Shown: piece after piece, positions 1-8,897 of the stretch | How positions within the stretch are numbered: the first letter of the stretch is position 1 | Layout: every line of letters starts with the position of its first letter | Assembly: GCA_903840355.1 (NCBI GenBank) | Contig: CAIMFJ010000007.1 | Coordinates: 124,001 to 188,000, forward strand | Origin: an uncultured Opitutia bacterium | GTDB taxonomy: Bacteria > Verrucomicrobiota > Verrucomicrobiia > Opitutales > UBA953 | Direction of reading: 5' to 3' | Length of the DNA: 64,000 nt | Translations under genes and position numbers: made by a program | The notes under the pieces: generated by a model | Databases searched by the model: none | Told to the model about the DNA's origin: nothing | Seen by the model: the letters and a program-made list of their open reading frames with translations, nothing else

Positions 1-237
1 AAGTCCAAATTGGCTTCGGGCTGCATGCAGGTGCAATTTGATTTACGCAACGGTTCGTACTTAGGCCAAACCGTCAACGTGAGCTTTGAATGGCTCGGTG
101 CTGATGGTTCGATCACTGAACGCCAAGGGAATTGGATGACCACTCCTTTGGAGCCTGGCGCCCTCACGACCATCACCGCCGTGGCCTTAAAGCCTGAATC
201 CACGGAATGCCGCCTCCGCGTCCTCGCTTCCCGCTAA
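1..237 (+). CDS. YcfL-like (DUF1425) lipoprotein, 5' end cut off
   Basis: Only the last 78 codons are inside the window; the frame is open to base 1, so the true start lies upstream. The fragment has the pattern of the DUF1425/YcfL family: a beta-rich domain with an Asp-Leu-Arg-Asn strand, a Phe-Glu-Trp turn and a C-terminal Leu-Arg-Val-Leu strand. YcfL proteins are small periplasmic lipoproteins of unknown function. The stop is 10 bases before lpoB, the same neighbour ycfL has in Escherichia coli, which supports the call. The family call is by motif and context, without a profile search. Confidence 0.7.
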   Translation, partial: KSKLASGCMQVQFDLRNGSYLGQTVNVSFEWLGADGSITERQGNWMTTPLEPGALTTITAVALKPESTECRLRVLASR

Positions 238-247
238 TTACTTCTCT

Positions 248-793
248 ATGAAAAACACGTTCACTGCTCTTGCTCTTGCTGCCATTCTCGTGGGTTGCGA
301 TACGCCTGCGACCTACAAGGACGCCGATGGTCGCCAATTGGTCGTCAGCCTTGATAAGGTTGATATCCAAGATTTCGCCACCGCGGGTTCGACGATGTTG
401 CAGTCGATGGTCACGTCGCCTGCCTTTAACCGTGCGGGTGCGAACCCGGTGCTTCAAGTGGGCCAAATCACCAATGATACGGGCACGAATTTCGACACGA
501 GCATGTTGCTGGTGAAGATTACCTCGCCTCTCGTGAATGCCGGTCGCGTTCGCTTGCTGGAGAGCGACCCCGTTGCTACGGCAGCCCGCAATAACACGCC
601 TGGAGCCAGCGTGCCCGTGGCAGACTTCGTGCTTAAGGGTAAGATTTTAGAAGACCGCGCCAAGTCGGGTTCCACGAAGCAATCTTCGTTCGTCTTCCAA
701 TTAACCTTGGTTGAAGTGAAGACCAGCCTCGCCGTCTGGCAGCAAGAGAAGATTGTGACTAAGCAAGGCACGATGAACTCAATCGGTTTCTGA
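248..793 (+). CDS. lpoB: LpoB-like penicillin-binding protein activator lipoprotein
   Basis: A 181-aa protein with a lipoprotein signal ending in the lipobox Leu-Val-Gly-Cys (Cys17), so it is probably an outer-membrane lipoprotein facing the periplasm. The rest matches the LpoB fold: a strand giving Val-Gly-Gln-Ile-Thr-Asn-Asp-Thr, a following Asp-Thr-Ser-Met-Leu segment and a C-terminal Val-Trp-Gln-Gln-Glu strand. In E. coli LpoB stimulates the peptidoglycan synthase PBP1b. Here the gene follows a YcfL-like gene by 10 bases, which looks like an operon. It is followed by a strong hairpin at 824-858. No Shine-Dalgarno is visible. Family assignment is firm; the partner synthase in this organism is inferred. 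Confidence 0.85.
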   Translation: MKNTFTALALAAILVGCDTPATYKDADGRQLVVSLDKVDIQDFATAGSTMLQSMVTSPAFNRAGANPVLQVGQITNDTGTNFDTSMLLVKITSPLVNAGRVRLLESDPVATAARNNTPGASVPVADFVLKGKILEDRAKSGSTKQSSFVFQLTLVEVKTSLAVWQQEKIVTKQGTMNSIGF

Positions 794-823
794 TATACCC
801 TCGCCAGTCTAACGGTTTTAACC

Positions 824-858
824 CAACCTGCATTTTAACGAATGCAGGTTGATTTTTT
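824..858 (+). terminator. Perfect hairpin plus T-run, overlapping the next start codon
   Basis: An 11-bp perfect inverted repeat, CAACCTGCATT (824-834) and AATGCAGGTTG (841-851), with a 6-base loop, is followed by A and six T (853-858). This is the form of an intrinsic terminator for lpoB. The ATG of the next gene (842-844) lies in the 3' arm, and the T-run is made of that gene's own codons 4 to 6. Confidence 0.8.
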
Positions 859-1888
859 AATCGTGGGACAAGGACTCGCAGGCACGCTGTTGGCTCAAGC
901 CTGTCGTACCCGAGGAGCTCGGGTGGTCGTAGTGGATAATCGGTGGCGTTCCGCTGCCTCACAAGTAGCCGCGGGCTTGATGACTCCGCTCACGGGCAAG
1001 CGGTTTACCCTGACGCCCGATTACCCACGTTTGTTTCAAAAAGCCCAAGCTGCGTTTTCTAACTTGGGAGTCTTTCAGCTGCAGGACGTTTACCGTCTAT
1101 TTGTCGATGCCGAGCAACGTCAGCGGGCCCAGCGACGCATGACGGAGCCTGACTGTCAGCCTTTCTTGGCTGCTTGGGGTGAGCCAGGCTACCAGCAGGC
1201 TCGCGGGCTCACGGATCAATGGGGTGGGGTGATGTTGCGGGGGGCTTGGGTGCAGTTGCCCAAATTCTTAGCCGAAGCCCGGGCTCAACTCTTAGCGGCA
1301 GACGCGCTGGTTGAGGACGATTTTTCAGTGGAGCAAATGACGTTGGAGAACGGTGCGGTGAGTTGGCGCGGTCTCCGGGCTCGGGGGATTGTGTTCTGTG
1401 ATGGCTACCAGTCTGCGCAGCGTGGCCCGTTTAAATATTTACCTTGGCAGCCCGCCAAAGGTGAAGCCCTCGACGTGATTGCTGATTTTCCCCAGCCACC
1501 TTTCATTCTTAATCGCGATGGCTGGGCTTTGCCGCTCGGTGGTCAACGTTGGCGCACGGGTACCAATTGGGCTTGGAATGAACTCAATGAAATCCCCACC
1601 GAGGTGCAGCGGGAGAAGTTATTGGGACGTTTCCGTGGTTTCTTTGGCAGCGCCGGGAAGGTTGAAGTCACGGCCCACGTCGCCGGCGTTCGACCCTGTA
1701 CGGCCGATAATCACCCGTTCCTGGGCACGCACCCTCAGCACTCGCCCGTGCATTTATTCAATGGCTTAGGCCCACGTGGAACCGTCTGGGCACCCGCTTT
1801 AGCGGAGCAGATGGCGGAGTATTTATTAAAACAGCAGCCGCTAGATGCCGCCTTGGACTTGCAGCGCTTTAACGCGACTTCTTTTTAG
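842..1888 (+). CDS. FAD-dependent oxidoreductase of the D-amino-acid oxidase (DAO) fold
   Basis: A 348-aa protein with an N-terminal dinucleotide-binding motif Gly-Gln-Gly-Leu-Ala-Gly at residues 9-14 and an acidic residue at the end of strand 2 (Val-Val-Asp-Asn). Near the C terminus are the DAO-family elements Gly-Val-Arg-Pro-Cys-Thr-Ala-Asp-Asn-His-Pro and Asn-Gly-Leu-Gly-Pro-Arg-Gly. The family includes glycine oxidase (ThiO) and D-amino-acid dehydrogenases; the substrate is not clear. The start at 842 is forced, because strand 1 begins at residue 3, yet this ATG is buried in a terminator-like hairpin and has no Shine-Dalgarno. The 3' end overlaps the convergent aroQ by 20 bases. Confidence 0.8.
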   Translation: MQVDFLIVGQGLAGTLLAQACRTRGARVVVVDNRWRSAASQVAAGLMTPLTGKRFTLTPDYPRLFQKAQAAFSNLGVFQLQDVYRLFVDAEQRQRAQRRMTEPDCQPFLAAWGEPGYQQARGLTDQWGGVMLRGAWVQLPKFLAEARAQLLAADALVEDDFSVEQMTLENGAVSWRGLRARGIVFCDGYQSAQRGPFKYLPWQPAKGEALDVIADFPQPPFILNRDGWALPLGGQRWRTGTNWAWNELNEIPTEVQREKLLGRFRGFFGSAGKVEVTAHVAGVRPCTADNHPFLGTHPQHSPVHLFNGLGPRGTVWAPALAEQMAEYLLKQQPLDAALDLQRFNATSF

Positions 1889-2345
1889 CCGGCTTTTTGC
1901 TGGGCTTGGCGGGCTGAAAGCGGCTCACCAAATAGTCAACGGCCAGCAGGTAGCCCGAGAACCCTAAACCCGTGATGACGCCCTCGCAGGCCGAAGCGGT
2001 GACAGATTTGTGGCGGAACTCTTCGCGCTTATAAATATTTGAAATATGAACTTCGACCACCTTGGCCCCGCTGCCCGCCAAGCAATCGCGTAAGGCGACG
2101 CTCACGTGCGTGTGCCCCCCGGGGTTGATGACGAGGAATTTCACACCCTCGTCGGCCCACTTGGCGATGGTATCAATCAGTTTACCTTCGTGGTTAGATT
2201 GGAAGAAGCGGGTTTTTACCCCGGCCGCCCGGGCATGGTTGGCGATCAACTTTTCGAGGTCGGCTAAGGTTTCATGGCCGTACACTTCCGGCTCGCGCTT
2301 GCCGAGACGATCGAGGTTGGGTCCATTGATGATGCCGATTTCCAT
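1869..2345 (-). CDS. aroQ: Type II 3-dehydroquinate dehydratase
   Basis: A 158-aa protein catalysing the third step of the shikimate pathway in the cytoplasm. Diagnostic motifs are all present: Asn-Gly-Pro-Asn-Leu at residues 7-11, the Pro-Glu-Val-Tyr-Gly segment with the catalytic Tyr, Asn-Pro-Gly-Gly-His-Thr-His, and Val-His-Ile-Ser-Asn followed by Arg-Glu-Glu-Phe-Arg. Length is close to the usual 145-150 aa; the excess is a Lys/Pro-rich tail of about 14 residues. The 3' end overlaps the end of the convergent oxidoreductase gene. A single-gene unit; no SD upstream of the ATG. Confidence 0.95.
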   Translation of the reverse strand: MEIGIINGPNLDRLGKREPEVYGHETLADLEKLIANHARAAGVKTRFFQSNHEGKLIDTIAKWADEGVKFLVINPGGHTHVSVALRDCLAGSGAKVVEVHISNIYKREEFRHKSVTASACEGVITGLGFSGYLLAVDYLVSRFQPAKPSKKPAKKKSR

Positions 2346-2450
2346 GTAGCAGGATTAAACGCTGGGCCGACGGGGGCAAGATGGAATCCGCCTTCGGCGG
2401 GCCGGGCGTGGATGTTTTGACAGGTGAGATTTGCAGATTTTAATGGGTCT

Positions 2451-2840
2451 ATGCTTTACCTCATGGCTTGGTGTTGGGCGATTTTAGGAGCTACGGAACC
2501 GGCGCCTTTACGCGTGGTTTTACCTTCAGATCAAGTGGTCAAAGTAACGACCGGCGAAACTTTCGAAGTGGTTTTAGAGGGTAACATCACGACGGGGTAT
2601 GCTTGGTCGGTGACGCACTTGCCCAAGGGTCTTGTGCAAGTGGGCGAAGTGAAATATTTAAACCCAACGGCAACTCCTGGGGAGCCCCGGCGAGTGGGTC
2701 GAGGGGGTCAGTTTGTATTTACCTTTCAGGCTAAACTGGCGACGCAGGGTGCGGTTAAATTTGCGTACGCTCGCCCTTGGGAGAAAGACGTACCACCCGC
2801 CGCCACGGCAGTCTTAAATTTTATAAGCTCTGAAAAATAA
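2451..2840 (+). CDS. Chagasin-type (I42) cysteine-protease inhibitor, exported
   Basis: Starting at ATG 2451 gives 129 aa with a short hydrophobic signal; an in-frame GTG at 2424 would add nine residues. The three loops that define chagasin/I42 inhibitors are visible: Asn-Ile-Thr-Thr-Gly-Tyr (residues 45-50, usual form NPTTGY/F), Gly-Arg-Gly-Gly (83-86, usual GxGG) and Arg-Pro-Trp (108-110). In known members these loops plug the active site of papain-family proteases. The small Ig-like size also fits. No papain-type protease is in this window, so its target (own, prey or host enzyme) is unknown. It stands alone between aroQ and a terminator. Confidence 0.8.
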   Translation: MLYLMAWCWAILGATEPAPLRVVLPSDQVVKVTTGETFEVVLEGNITTGYAWSVTHLPKGLVQVGEVKYLNPTATPGEPRRVGRGGQFVFTFQAKLATQGAVKFAYARPWEKDVPPAATAVLNFISSEK

Positions 2841-2871
2841 AAACCCTCCGCAGGGTTGCTGCCGAGGGTTT
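2841..2871. terminator. Bidirectional intrinsic terminator between convergent genes
   Basis: Arms AAACCCTC (2841-2848) and GAGGGTTT (2864-2871) flank a 15-base loop. The A-rich left flank gives a T-run on the minus strand, so it best serves the aconitase gene; it can also end the inhibitor transcript. Confidence 0.75.
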
Positions 2872-2893
2872 GTTTCTGACGCCAGGGGGCGTC

Positions 2894-5587
2894 TTACTTG
2901 AGAATCTGACGTAAGACGTAGGGCAGGATACCGCCGTGACGGTAGTACTCGCCTTCGATGGCGGTATCGATGCGGGCCACGAGGGGTATGCGATCAACGC
3001 TACCATTAGCACGGTGAACAACGAGCGTTACGGGAGTCTTGGGCTTGATGGGGTCGGCGAGGCCTTCGAGGTCGAAGGTTTCCGTGCCGGTGATTTGGTA
3101 GCTCGCGGCGTTCTTGCCGTCGGTGAATTCCAGGGGCAACACGCCCATGCCGATTAAGTTCGAGCGGTGAATGCGTTCGAAGGATTGGGCCACCACGGCT
3201 TTGATGCCGAGTAGTGCCGTGCCTTTTGCCGCCCAGTCGCGCGATGAGCCCATACCGTAGTCGATGCCACCAAAGACGATGAGGCCTTCTTGGCGTTGAG
3301 CGTAGGTTTGGCAGGCATCGTAGATGGCCTCGATTTTACCTTCGGGTTGTACCGCGGTAAAGCCGCCTTCTTTGCCACCAGCCATAGCGTTCTTCACTTG
3401 CGTGTTCGCAAACGTCCCGCGCGTCATGATGCGGTCATTACCGCGACGCGAGCCGTAGGAGTTGAAGTCCTTCTTGGCCACGCCCGCATTAAGCAGGAAT
3501 TTACCAGCAGGGGTGTCTTCTTTGAACGAACCCGCGGGCGAGATGTGGTCGGTCGTGACGGAGTCGCCCAAGATAGCCAACGGACGCAGTTTGCGCAACG
3601 AGGGCACTGGGGGAGGCGTCATCGAGAAGTTCTTAAAGAACGGAGGCTCTTGAATGTACGTCGACGAATCTTTCCACGAGAACCGGGCCCCCGTGCCGCC
3701 TTGGACGCCTTTCCACTCGGCGGTGGCGTTGGCGAGCGATTCGCTGGCGTATTTCGATTTGAACATCTCGGGCTTCAAGCCGCGAGCCACGTGCTCGGCG
3801 ATTTCGGCTTGGGTGGGCCAAATGTCTTTCAGGAAAACAGGCTTACCATCCTTGCCTTGTCCGATGGGCTCTTGGTCGAGGTTGATGTCAACGCGACCCG
3901 CGAGGGCGAAAGCCACGACGAGGGGAGGCGACATCAAGAAGTTCGCTTTGACTGCCCCGTGAACGCGGGCTTCGAAGTTGCGATTGCCCGAGAGGACTGA
4001 GGCCGTGACGAGGTCGCCTTGCTTGATGGCGGCTTCGAGGTCTTGGTCGAGCGGACCGGAGTTGCCGATACAGGTCGTGCAACCATAGCCCACGAGGTTG
4101 AAGCCGAGTTGATCGAGGTAAGGCGTCAACTTGGTTTCGTTTAAGTAATCCGTTACCACTCGCGAGCCAGGGGCCAGCGAGCACTTCACATTCGCATTCA
4201 CTTTGAGGCCCTTCTCGATGGCCTTCTTGGCGACTAAACCTGCCGCCACCATGACGGAAGGATTCGAGGTGTTGGTGCAAGAGGTGATAGCCGCAATCAC
4301 GATAGAACCGTGGGCTAAGCTACGGTCGGTGTTGGCGATTTTGGCCGTGGCGCTGCGATCAGCAGCCGTTTTACCAAAACCATTTTTCTCCTTGGGAGCC
4401 GTGAAGAGTTGGTTGAAGGAATCTTTCAGCTGAGGCAGGTCGATGCGGTCTTGCGGGCGCTTGGGACCCGACACGCAAGGCACCACCGTGCCGATATCGA
4501 GGTCGATGGTTTGCGTGTAATCGATGCTTCCAGCCTTCGGGATGCCGAAGAGACCTTGAGCCTTGAAGTATTCGCGAACGAGCTCGATGTGCTTTTCGTC
4601 GCGGCCCGTTTGGCGTAAGTAGTCGAGCGACTTGTCGTCGAGCGGGAAGAAGCCCATCGTGGCGCCGTATTCGGGGGCCATGTTGGCAATCGTGGCTCGG
4701 TCGGCTAACGAGAGCGCTTCGGTGCCTTCGCCGAAGAACTCCACGAATTTACCGACGACTTTCGCCTTACGCAGAATCTCCGTTAAGCGCAGGGTTAAGT
4801 CGGTGGCCGTGACGCCTTCTTTGAGGCGGCCGGTTAAGTGGACGCCGATGACTTCAGGCGTTTGGAAGTAGACGGGCTGACCGAGCATCCCCGCTTCAGC
4901 TTCAATGCCGCCCACGCCCCAACCCACCACGCCGATACCATTAATCATGGTCGTGTGGGAGTCCGTGCCGACGAGGGTGTCAGGGTAGAACACGCCGTCT
5001 TTCTTGAAGACTAATTTAGCCAAGTGCTCCAAGTTGACTTGGTGCACAATGCCGATGGCGGGAGGTACCACGCCGAAAGTCTTGAACGCTTGCATGCCCC
5101 ACTTGAGGAATTCATAGCGCTCGGTGTTGCGGCCGAATTCTTCGCGTAAGTTTTCGAGGAACGAAGACGCCGTGCCTGCACGGTCAACTTGCACCGAGTG
5201 GTCGACGACTAAGTCGACGGGAACGAGCGGCTCAATGACCGCGCTGTCTTTGCCCAATTTAGCAACCGCTTCGCGCATTGCTGCAAGGTCGACCAAGAGC
5301 GGTACGCCCGTGAAGTCTTGTAACACGATGCGGGCCACGACGAAGGGGATTTCCGTGTCGACGGGCTTGGCTGCACGCCATTGTGCCAACGTCTTCACAT
5401 CTTCTTCCGTCACCGCAACCCCATCGCAATTCCGCAGTACGGATTCGAGTACGAGGCGGATGGAAACGGGCAGACGGGAGATTTTTCCGAGCCCCGCTTG
5501 TTCTAGGGCAGGCAGCGAGTAGAGCAGACCAGTTTGACCACCGGCCGAGAACGGACGCAGGGCTTTGAAGGGATCGTGAGCGGGCAT
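2894..5587 (-). CDS. acnA: Aconitate hydratase A (aconitase)
   Basis: An 897-aa enzyme from the ATG at 5587 (Met-Pro-Ala-His-Asp); the open frame continues 36 codons upstream, but that stretch does not resemble the family. It converts citrate to isocitrate in the TCA cycle. The three 4Fe-4S ligand cysteines lie in Ser-Cys-Thr-Asn-Thr-Ser (about residue 437) and Gly-Cys-Thr-Thr-Cys-Ile-Gly (about 502-506). The N-terminal VGTDSHTT motif and the C-terminal swivel-domain Ser-Tyr-Gly-Ser-Arg-Arg-Gly-Asn are intact. Length is normal for AcnA/IRP-type aconitases. It is monocistronic, with a terminator on each side and no SD. Confidence 0.97.
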   Translation of the reverse strand: MPAHDPFKALRPFSAGGQTGLLYSLPALEQAGLGKISRLPVSIRLVLESVLRNCDGVAVTEEDVKTLAQWRAAKPVDTEIPFVVARIVLQDFTGVPLLVDLAAMREAVAKLGKDSAVIEPLVPVDLVVDHSVQVDRAGTASSFLENLREEFGRNTERYEFLKWGMQAFKTFGVVPPAIGIVHQVNLEHLAKLVFKKDGVFYPDTLVGTDSHTTMINGIGVVGWGVGGIEAEAGMLGQPVYFQTPEVIGVHLTGRLKEGVTATDLTLRLTEILRKAKVVGKFVEFFGEGTEALSLADRATIANMAPEYGATMGFFPLDDKSLDYLRQTGRDEKHIELVREYFKAQGLFGIPKAGSIDYTQTIDLDIGTVVPCVSGPKRPQDRIDLPQLKDSFNQLFTAPKEKNGFGKTAADRSATAKIANTDRSLAHGSIVIAAITSCTNTSNPSVMVAAGLVAKKAIEKGLKVNANVKCSLAPGSRVVTDYLNETKLTPYLDQLGFNLVGYGCTTCIGNSGPLDQDLEAAIKQGDLVTASVLSGNRNFEARVHGAVKANFLMSPPLVVAFALAGRVDINLDQEPIGQGKDGKPVFLKDIWPTQAEIAEHVARGLKPEMFKSKYASESLANATAEWKGVQGGTGARFSWKDSSTYIQEPPFFKNFSMTPPPVPSLRKLRPLAILGDSVTTDHISPAGSFKEDTPAGKFLLNAGVAKKDFNSYGSRRGNDRIMTRGTFANTQVKNAMAGGKEGGFTAVQPEGKIEAIYDACQTYAQRQEGLIVFGGIDYGMGSSRDWAAKGTALLGIKAVVAQSFERIHRSNLIGMGVLPLEFTDGKNAASYQITGTETFDLEGLADPIKPKTPVTLVVHRANGSVDRIPLVARIDTAIEGEYYRHGGILPYVLRQILK

Positions 5588-5689
5588 AGGTAAAAGGGAG
5601 TTAAACGAAGGAGGGGAGGAGTGGAATAGCCAAAAACAAACTAAGGCAGAGGGGCAAGGCAGATGATGGATTTCACGGGTAGTAAAATA

Positions 5690-5717
5690 AAACAAAAACC
5701 CCGCCAGAGCGGGGTTT
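5690..5717 (-). terminator. Intrinsic terminator of the peroxiredoxin gene
   Basis: Arms AAACCCCGC (5696-5704) and GCGGGGTTT (5709-5717) with a 4-base loop. On the minus strand the stem is followed by a T-rich tract (complement of 5684-5698). It separates the peroxiredoxin gene from aconitase. Confidence 0.85.
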
Positions 5718-5739
5718 GAGGAGACGGTAAGAACCAGTC

Positions 5740-6225
5740 TTAGCCTTCGACGGCTTTACGAATCTTAGCGAAGTTCGGCAAGGTCGAGGGGTCGCGCTTT
5801 ACTTCGGAGTGGACAACGTTACCGGCCTTATCGACCACAAACACCGAACGCTTAGCGACATTTAAGAAGCCCAACTTTTCAGGGATAACGCGGGTGTCCT
5901 TAACTTTGAAGGCTTTAACGGCCACGCGGTTGAAGTCCGAAACAAGCGTCACCTGGATGTTATTGGCTTTAGCCCAAGCTTCTTGAGCGAAGGGGCTATC
6001 GACCGAAATCGCGATGACATCGGCGCCGAGGGCCTTGTAGTCGTTGAGGTTACCCGTGACTTTGCAAAGTTCTTCCGTGCAGGTACCCGTGAAAGCGAGG
6101 GGGAAGAACAAAATGATGGTCTTACCCTTGCCGACATTGCGACGCAGCGAGACGTCGACTAAGCCAGCTTCGGTTTTTTGTTTCAGGGTGATGTCCGGGA
6201 TGGGGAGGCCGACTTTGAGGGGCAT
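5740..6225 (-). CDS. Peroxiredoxin, BCP-like atypical 2-Cys type
   Basis: A 161-aa thiol peroxidase from the ATG at 6225; the longer open frame adds 13 residues unlike the family. It has the peroxiredoxin signature Pro42-x3-Thr46-x2-Cys49, where Cys49 is the peroxidatic residue. A second cysteine sits five residues later (Cys54), the spacing used for resolution in BCP/PrxQ proteins. It should reduce hydrogen peroxide or organic peroxides with thioredoxin as donor, in the cytoplasm since no signal is present. Monocistronic, followed by its own terminator. Other subfamilies (AhpE, Tpx) are possible but fit the cysteine spacing less well. Confidence 0.9.
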   Translation of the reverse strand: MPLKVGLPIPDITLKQKTEAGLVDVSLRRNVGKGKTIILFFPLAFTGTCTEELCKVTGNLNDYKALGADVIAISVDSPFAQEAWAKANNIQVTLVSDFNRVAVKAFKVKDTRVIPEKLGFLNVAKRSVFVVDKAGNVVHSEVKRDPSTLPNFAKIRKAVEG

Positions 6226-6365
6226 AGTGTTAGGGTTGAGGGTTAGACCCTTAAAAATGCCCACTTTTTAGGTGAGGGCAAGATTGGAGGCGTGAAATTT
6301 GCCTTATTTAACCATTTTGCCATGGTTCGACCTCGAAAATCGGACTTTTTAGGTCTTAAACCTGC

Positions 6366-7247
6366 CTAAAATTGTCCTAATCCCAGTCTCTTAAACCATT
6401 TCCGCTGTTTGCGCACCAAGGCCCAGGTATCGAGGTTAATCCGTTCTGCTAGGCCCTCCAAGGCCACTTGGCGCCCCGATAGGAGCCAGTCCATGGTGGC
6501 ACGGTAGCCGACCGCCCGGGCTGAAGGCAGTTCAGGGTCGAGGTTGAGGCTCAGCAAGTGCTCGGCTTCCTGGATTAGACCGTGCTGGAGCATTTGGGAC
6601 GTCCGTAAGGCGATCCGCTGTTTCAGTTCTTCATCTGGTCGCTCAATCACTTCGTGGGTGACGGTAAAGTTCGCGAACGGGCTGCTCCGCTGCAGAAAGT
6701 CCTCCCGTAAACTGTCGAGGCTACGTCCCGAGGCCATTCGCCGTTCGAGGGCCTTAACCACGCGAATGGGGTTTTGGGTGTCGAGCCAAGCCGGAAGGGG
6801 GGCGGCTTCGAGGGATTGTAGTCGAGCGAGCACGGCCGCTGGGCCTGCTTGCTGGAGGCGCCGCACTTCTTCAATCACCGCATCGCTTACGGGCAGGTCG
6901 TCCGTGACTGGACCAAAAAAAGCTGCGAGGTAAAATCCACTACCGCCCGTGATCACCACGCGCTTACCGCGTGCGTGCACGTCAGCGATGACCGTTTGGG
7001 CCATCTGGATGTATTGCTGGACCGAGTAGCGCTGCGAGGGGGCGACTAAATCGATGCCGTGGTGCTTAACCAGTCGCTGTTCCGCGGCGGTAGGCTTGGC
7101 CGTGCCCACATCCATCCCGCGATACACACAGACCGAGTCACACGACAAAACCTCGGCATCATGTGCATGCGCCCACGCGATGGCTTGAGCGGTCTTGCCG
7201 ACGGCGGTGGGCCCGGTGATGACATGTAAGGCCGGGACGGCTGACAT
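6366..7247 (-). CDS. miaA: tRNA dimethylallyltransferase
   Basis: A 293-aa enzyme that adds the dimethylallyl group to A37 of tRNAs reading UNN codons. The P-loop Gly-Pro-Thr-Ala-Val-Gly-Lys-Thr is at residues 12-19, followed by Asp-Ser-Val-Cys-Val-Tyr-Arg-Gly-Met-Asp-Val-Gly-Thr-Ala-Lys-Pro. The family usually has Gln where Cys stands here, a small deviation. The Gly-Gly-Ser-Gly-Phe-Tyr segment and the basic C-terminal Arg-Lys-Gln-Arg-Lys-Trp-Phe motif are present. It is the last gene of the ten-gene run, starting two bases after the cdsA stop. Confidence 0.95.
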   Translation of the reverse strand: MSAVPALHVITGPTAVGKTAQAIAWAHAHDAEVLSCDSVCVYRGMDVGTAKPTAAEQRLVKHHGIDLVAPSQRYSVQQYIQMAQTVIADVHARGKRVVITGGSGFYLAAFFGPVTDDLPVSDAVIEEVRRLQQAGPAAVLARLQSLEAAPLPAWLDTQNPIRVVKALERRMASGRSLDSLREDFLQRSSPFANFTVTHEVIERPDEELKQRIALRTSQMLQHGLIQEAEHLLSLNLDPELPSARAVGYRATMDWLLSGRQVALEGLAERINLDTWALVRKQRKWFKRLGLGQF

Positions 7248-7249
7248 GG

Positions 7250-8095
7250 TTAAGACTGAAAAATCAGGTAACCAATCGGGGCGACTAAAATCAACGAGTC
7301 CACTAAGTCTAAGGCTCCGCCGATGCCCGGGATGCTTTGGCCGGAGTCTTTGATGTCTGCCCGACGCTTTAAATAGGATTCTACTAGGTCAGAGGGGATG
7401 CTGAGCAAGGCCAGGGGAATCGCCCAGCAAGCTGCACGGAGCGGACTCATGAAGGGGAGACCCGCGGCTTGAAACGCCCACGCTAGCCCAGCCGCCACCA
7501 GCATCGAGAAGCCGAGGCCGCCGATGCAACCCTCTACGCTTTTTGCCGGGCTGACTTGCGGGGCAATCTTATGTTTTCCAAAGGGAATCCCGATGACTAA
7601 GCCACCTACATCGGTGAATTTGGTTACCGCTACAATCCATACGGCCTCCCAAAGCCCTTTGAGTGGCTCTAAAACTTGATTTTTATCATGAAAGGGCGTC
7701 AGGGCTAAGAAAAAACTCAGCATCAACGGTACGTAGAGCACGCCAAACAGCGTGGAAAAACGCAGGATCCAAGTTGGGGTATAGGTAGGACGAAAGAGCA
7801 GGCTGATTAAGCCTACGGCCCACAGGATAGCTAAGTAAGTAAAGTTGAGGCTGAAGTGGATATAGTTGAAAAATACCGCCACCATCAGAGCAGCGCCGAG
7901 GAATAATCCCAGCCCCTTGCGGGGGGTCGCCCCTGCTTTTTGTAGAATGTTATAAAGCTCGCTCTGTGCTAGCAAGGTGAGGGCGAGTAGCATGAGGAAA
8001 CCACCGAGCGGGGCTTCGTGCCAATGATTAAAACCAGCGAGGATGATTCCCACCATTAACCAAAGACCCAAGGTGCTGAGGGCACGTGTTTTCAT
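7250..8095 (-). CDS. cdsA: Phosphatidate cytidylyltransferase (CDP-diglyceride synthase)
   Basis: A 281-aa integral membrane enzyme with about eight hydrophobic segments that makes CDP-diacylglycerol for phospholipid synthesis. The C-terminal half carries the family signature: Lys-Phe-Thr-Asp-Val-Gly-Gly, then Gly-Lys-His-Lys-Ile-Ala-Pro, Ser-Pro-Ala-Lys-Ser-Val-Glu-Gly, and Asp-Ser-Gly near Pro-Gly-Ile-Gly-Gly with Asp-x2-Asp-Ser. Its start overlaps the uppS stop by four bases (ATGA), so translation is probably coupled. The uppS-cdsA pairing is common across bacteria. Confidence 0.95.
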   Translation of the reverse strand: MKTRALSTLGLWLMVGIILAGFNHWHEAPLGGFLMLLALTLLAQSELYNILQKAGATPRKGLGLFLGAALMVAVFFNYIHFSLNFTYLAILWAVGLISLLFRPTYTPTWILRFSTLFGVLYVPLMLSFFLALTPFHDKNQVLEPLKGLWEAVWIVAVTKFTDVGGLVIGIPFGKHKIAPQVSPAKSVEGCIGGLGFSMLVAAGLAWAFQAAGLPFMSPLRAACWAIPLALLSIPSDLVESYLKRRADIKDSGQSIPGIGGALDLVDSLILVAPIGYLIFQS

Positions 8096-8853
8096 GGGGT
8101 GGGAGGCGTTTGCAGTTGCTCGGGGGTTTGGCCAAAACGTCGTTCACGTTTGGCGTACTCGGCCAAGGCGAGGTGAAGTTGTTCCTTGGTAAAGTCAGGC
8201 CAATGGACGGAGGCAAATACAATTTCTGCGTAGGCCGATTGTAGAAGCAGAAAGTTGCTTAGCCGGTGTTCACCAGAAGTTCGAATGATTAAGTCGGGAT
8301 CAGGGAGTCCCTTGGTTTCAAGGTGCTCCGCAAAACTCGCCCAATTAATTTCCGCGGCGTTTAATTTTCCTTCGGCGGCTTTCTGGACCATCGCCTGTAC
8401 GGCTTGGAGCGTTTCTTGGCGGGCCCCATAGTTTAAAGCTACCACCAGCGTGAGGCCGGTATTCTTCGCACTTGCGAGGATGGCGTCTTGGAGGGGGAGG
8501 CGTACAAAATCTGGCATCGCCTTTAAATCTCCGATGACGCGCAGTTTGACATTGCGACGTTCCAGGCGCGAGAGGTGGGCTCGCAGAATCCATTCACCGA
8601 GTTTGAAGAGCCCGCTGATTTCATCGGCGGGGCGTTTCCAGTTTTCCGCTGAAAAAGCGAAGACGGTCAGGGTGGAGATGCCGAGGTCGACACACGCATC
8701 AACGATTTCAATCAGTCGTTCGGCGCCGCGACGATGCCCTTCGAGTCGTGGTAAACTGCGCGAGGCGGCCCAGCGTCCATTGCCGTCCATGATAATCCCG
8801 ATGTGCCGCGGTAAGGCAGACGAAAGGGCGGATGGTGGGGTAGGCGAGGACAC
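8092..8853 (-). CDS. uppS: Undecaprenyl diphosphate synthase
   Basis: A 253-aa cis-prenyltransferase that makes the C55 lipid carrier for peptidoglycan and surface polysaccharides. Motifs: Met-Asp-Gly-Asn-Gly-Arg-Trp-Ala (catalytic Asp23), Phe-Ser-Ala-Glu-Asn-Trp-Lys-Arg-Pro, and Arg-Thr-Ser-Gly-Glu-His-Arg-Leu-Ser-Asn-Phe. The start is a GTG; no ATG lies between it and the conserved core. It overlaps cdsA downstream by four bases and is 44 bases after the TolR-like gene. Confidence 0.96.
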   Translation of the reverse strand: MSSPTPPSALSSALPRHIGIIMDGNGRWAASRSLPRLEGHRRGAERLIEIVDACVDLGISTLTVFAFSAENWKRPADEISGLFKLGEWILRAHLSRLERRNVKLRVIGDLKAMPDFVRLPLQDAILASAKNTGLTLVVALNYGARQETLQAVQAMVQKAAEGKLNAAEINWASFAEHLETKGLPDPDLIIRTSGEHRLSNFLLLQSAYAEIVFASVHWPDFTKEQLHLALAEYAKRERRFGQTPEQLQTPPTP

Positions 8854-8897
8854 CGGGGGCAGAATGTCTTACGGTCTAGAACTCTGGCAATCGCGAA

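Noticed and set aside
3290-4000. A 236-codon open frame opposite aconitase
   Set aside because: Arg/Gly-rich shadow translation with no start context or motif; aconitase is certain on the other strand.
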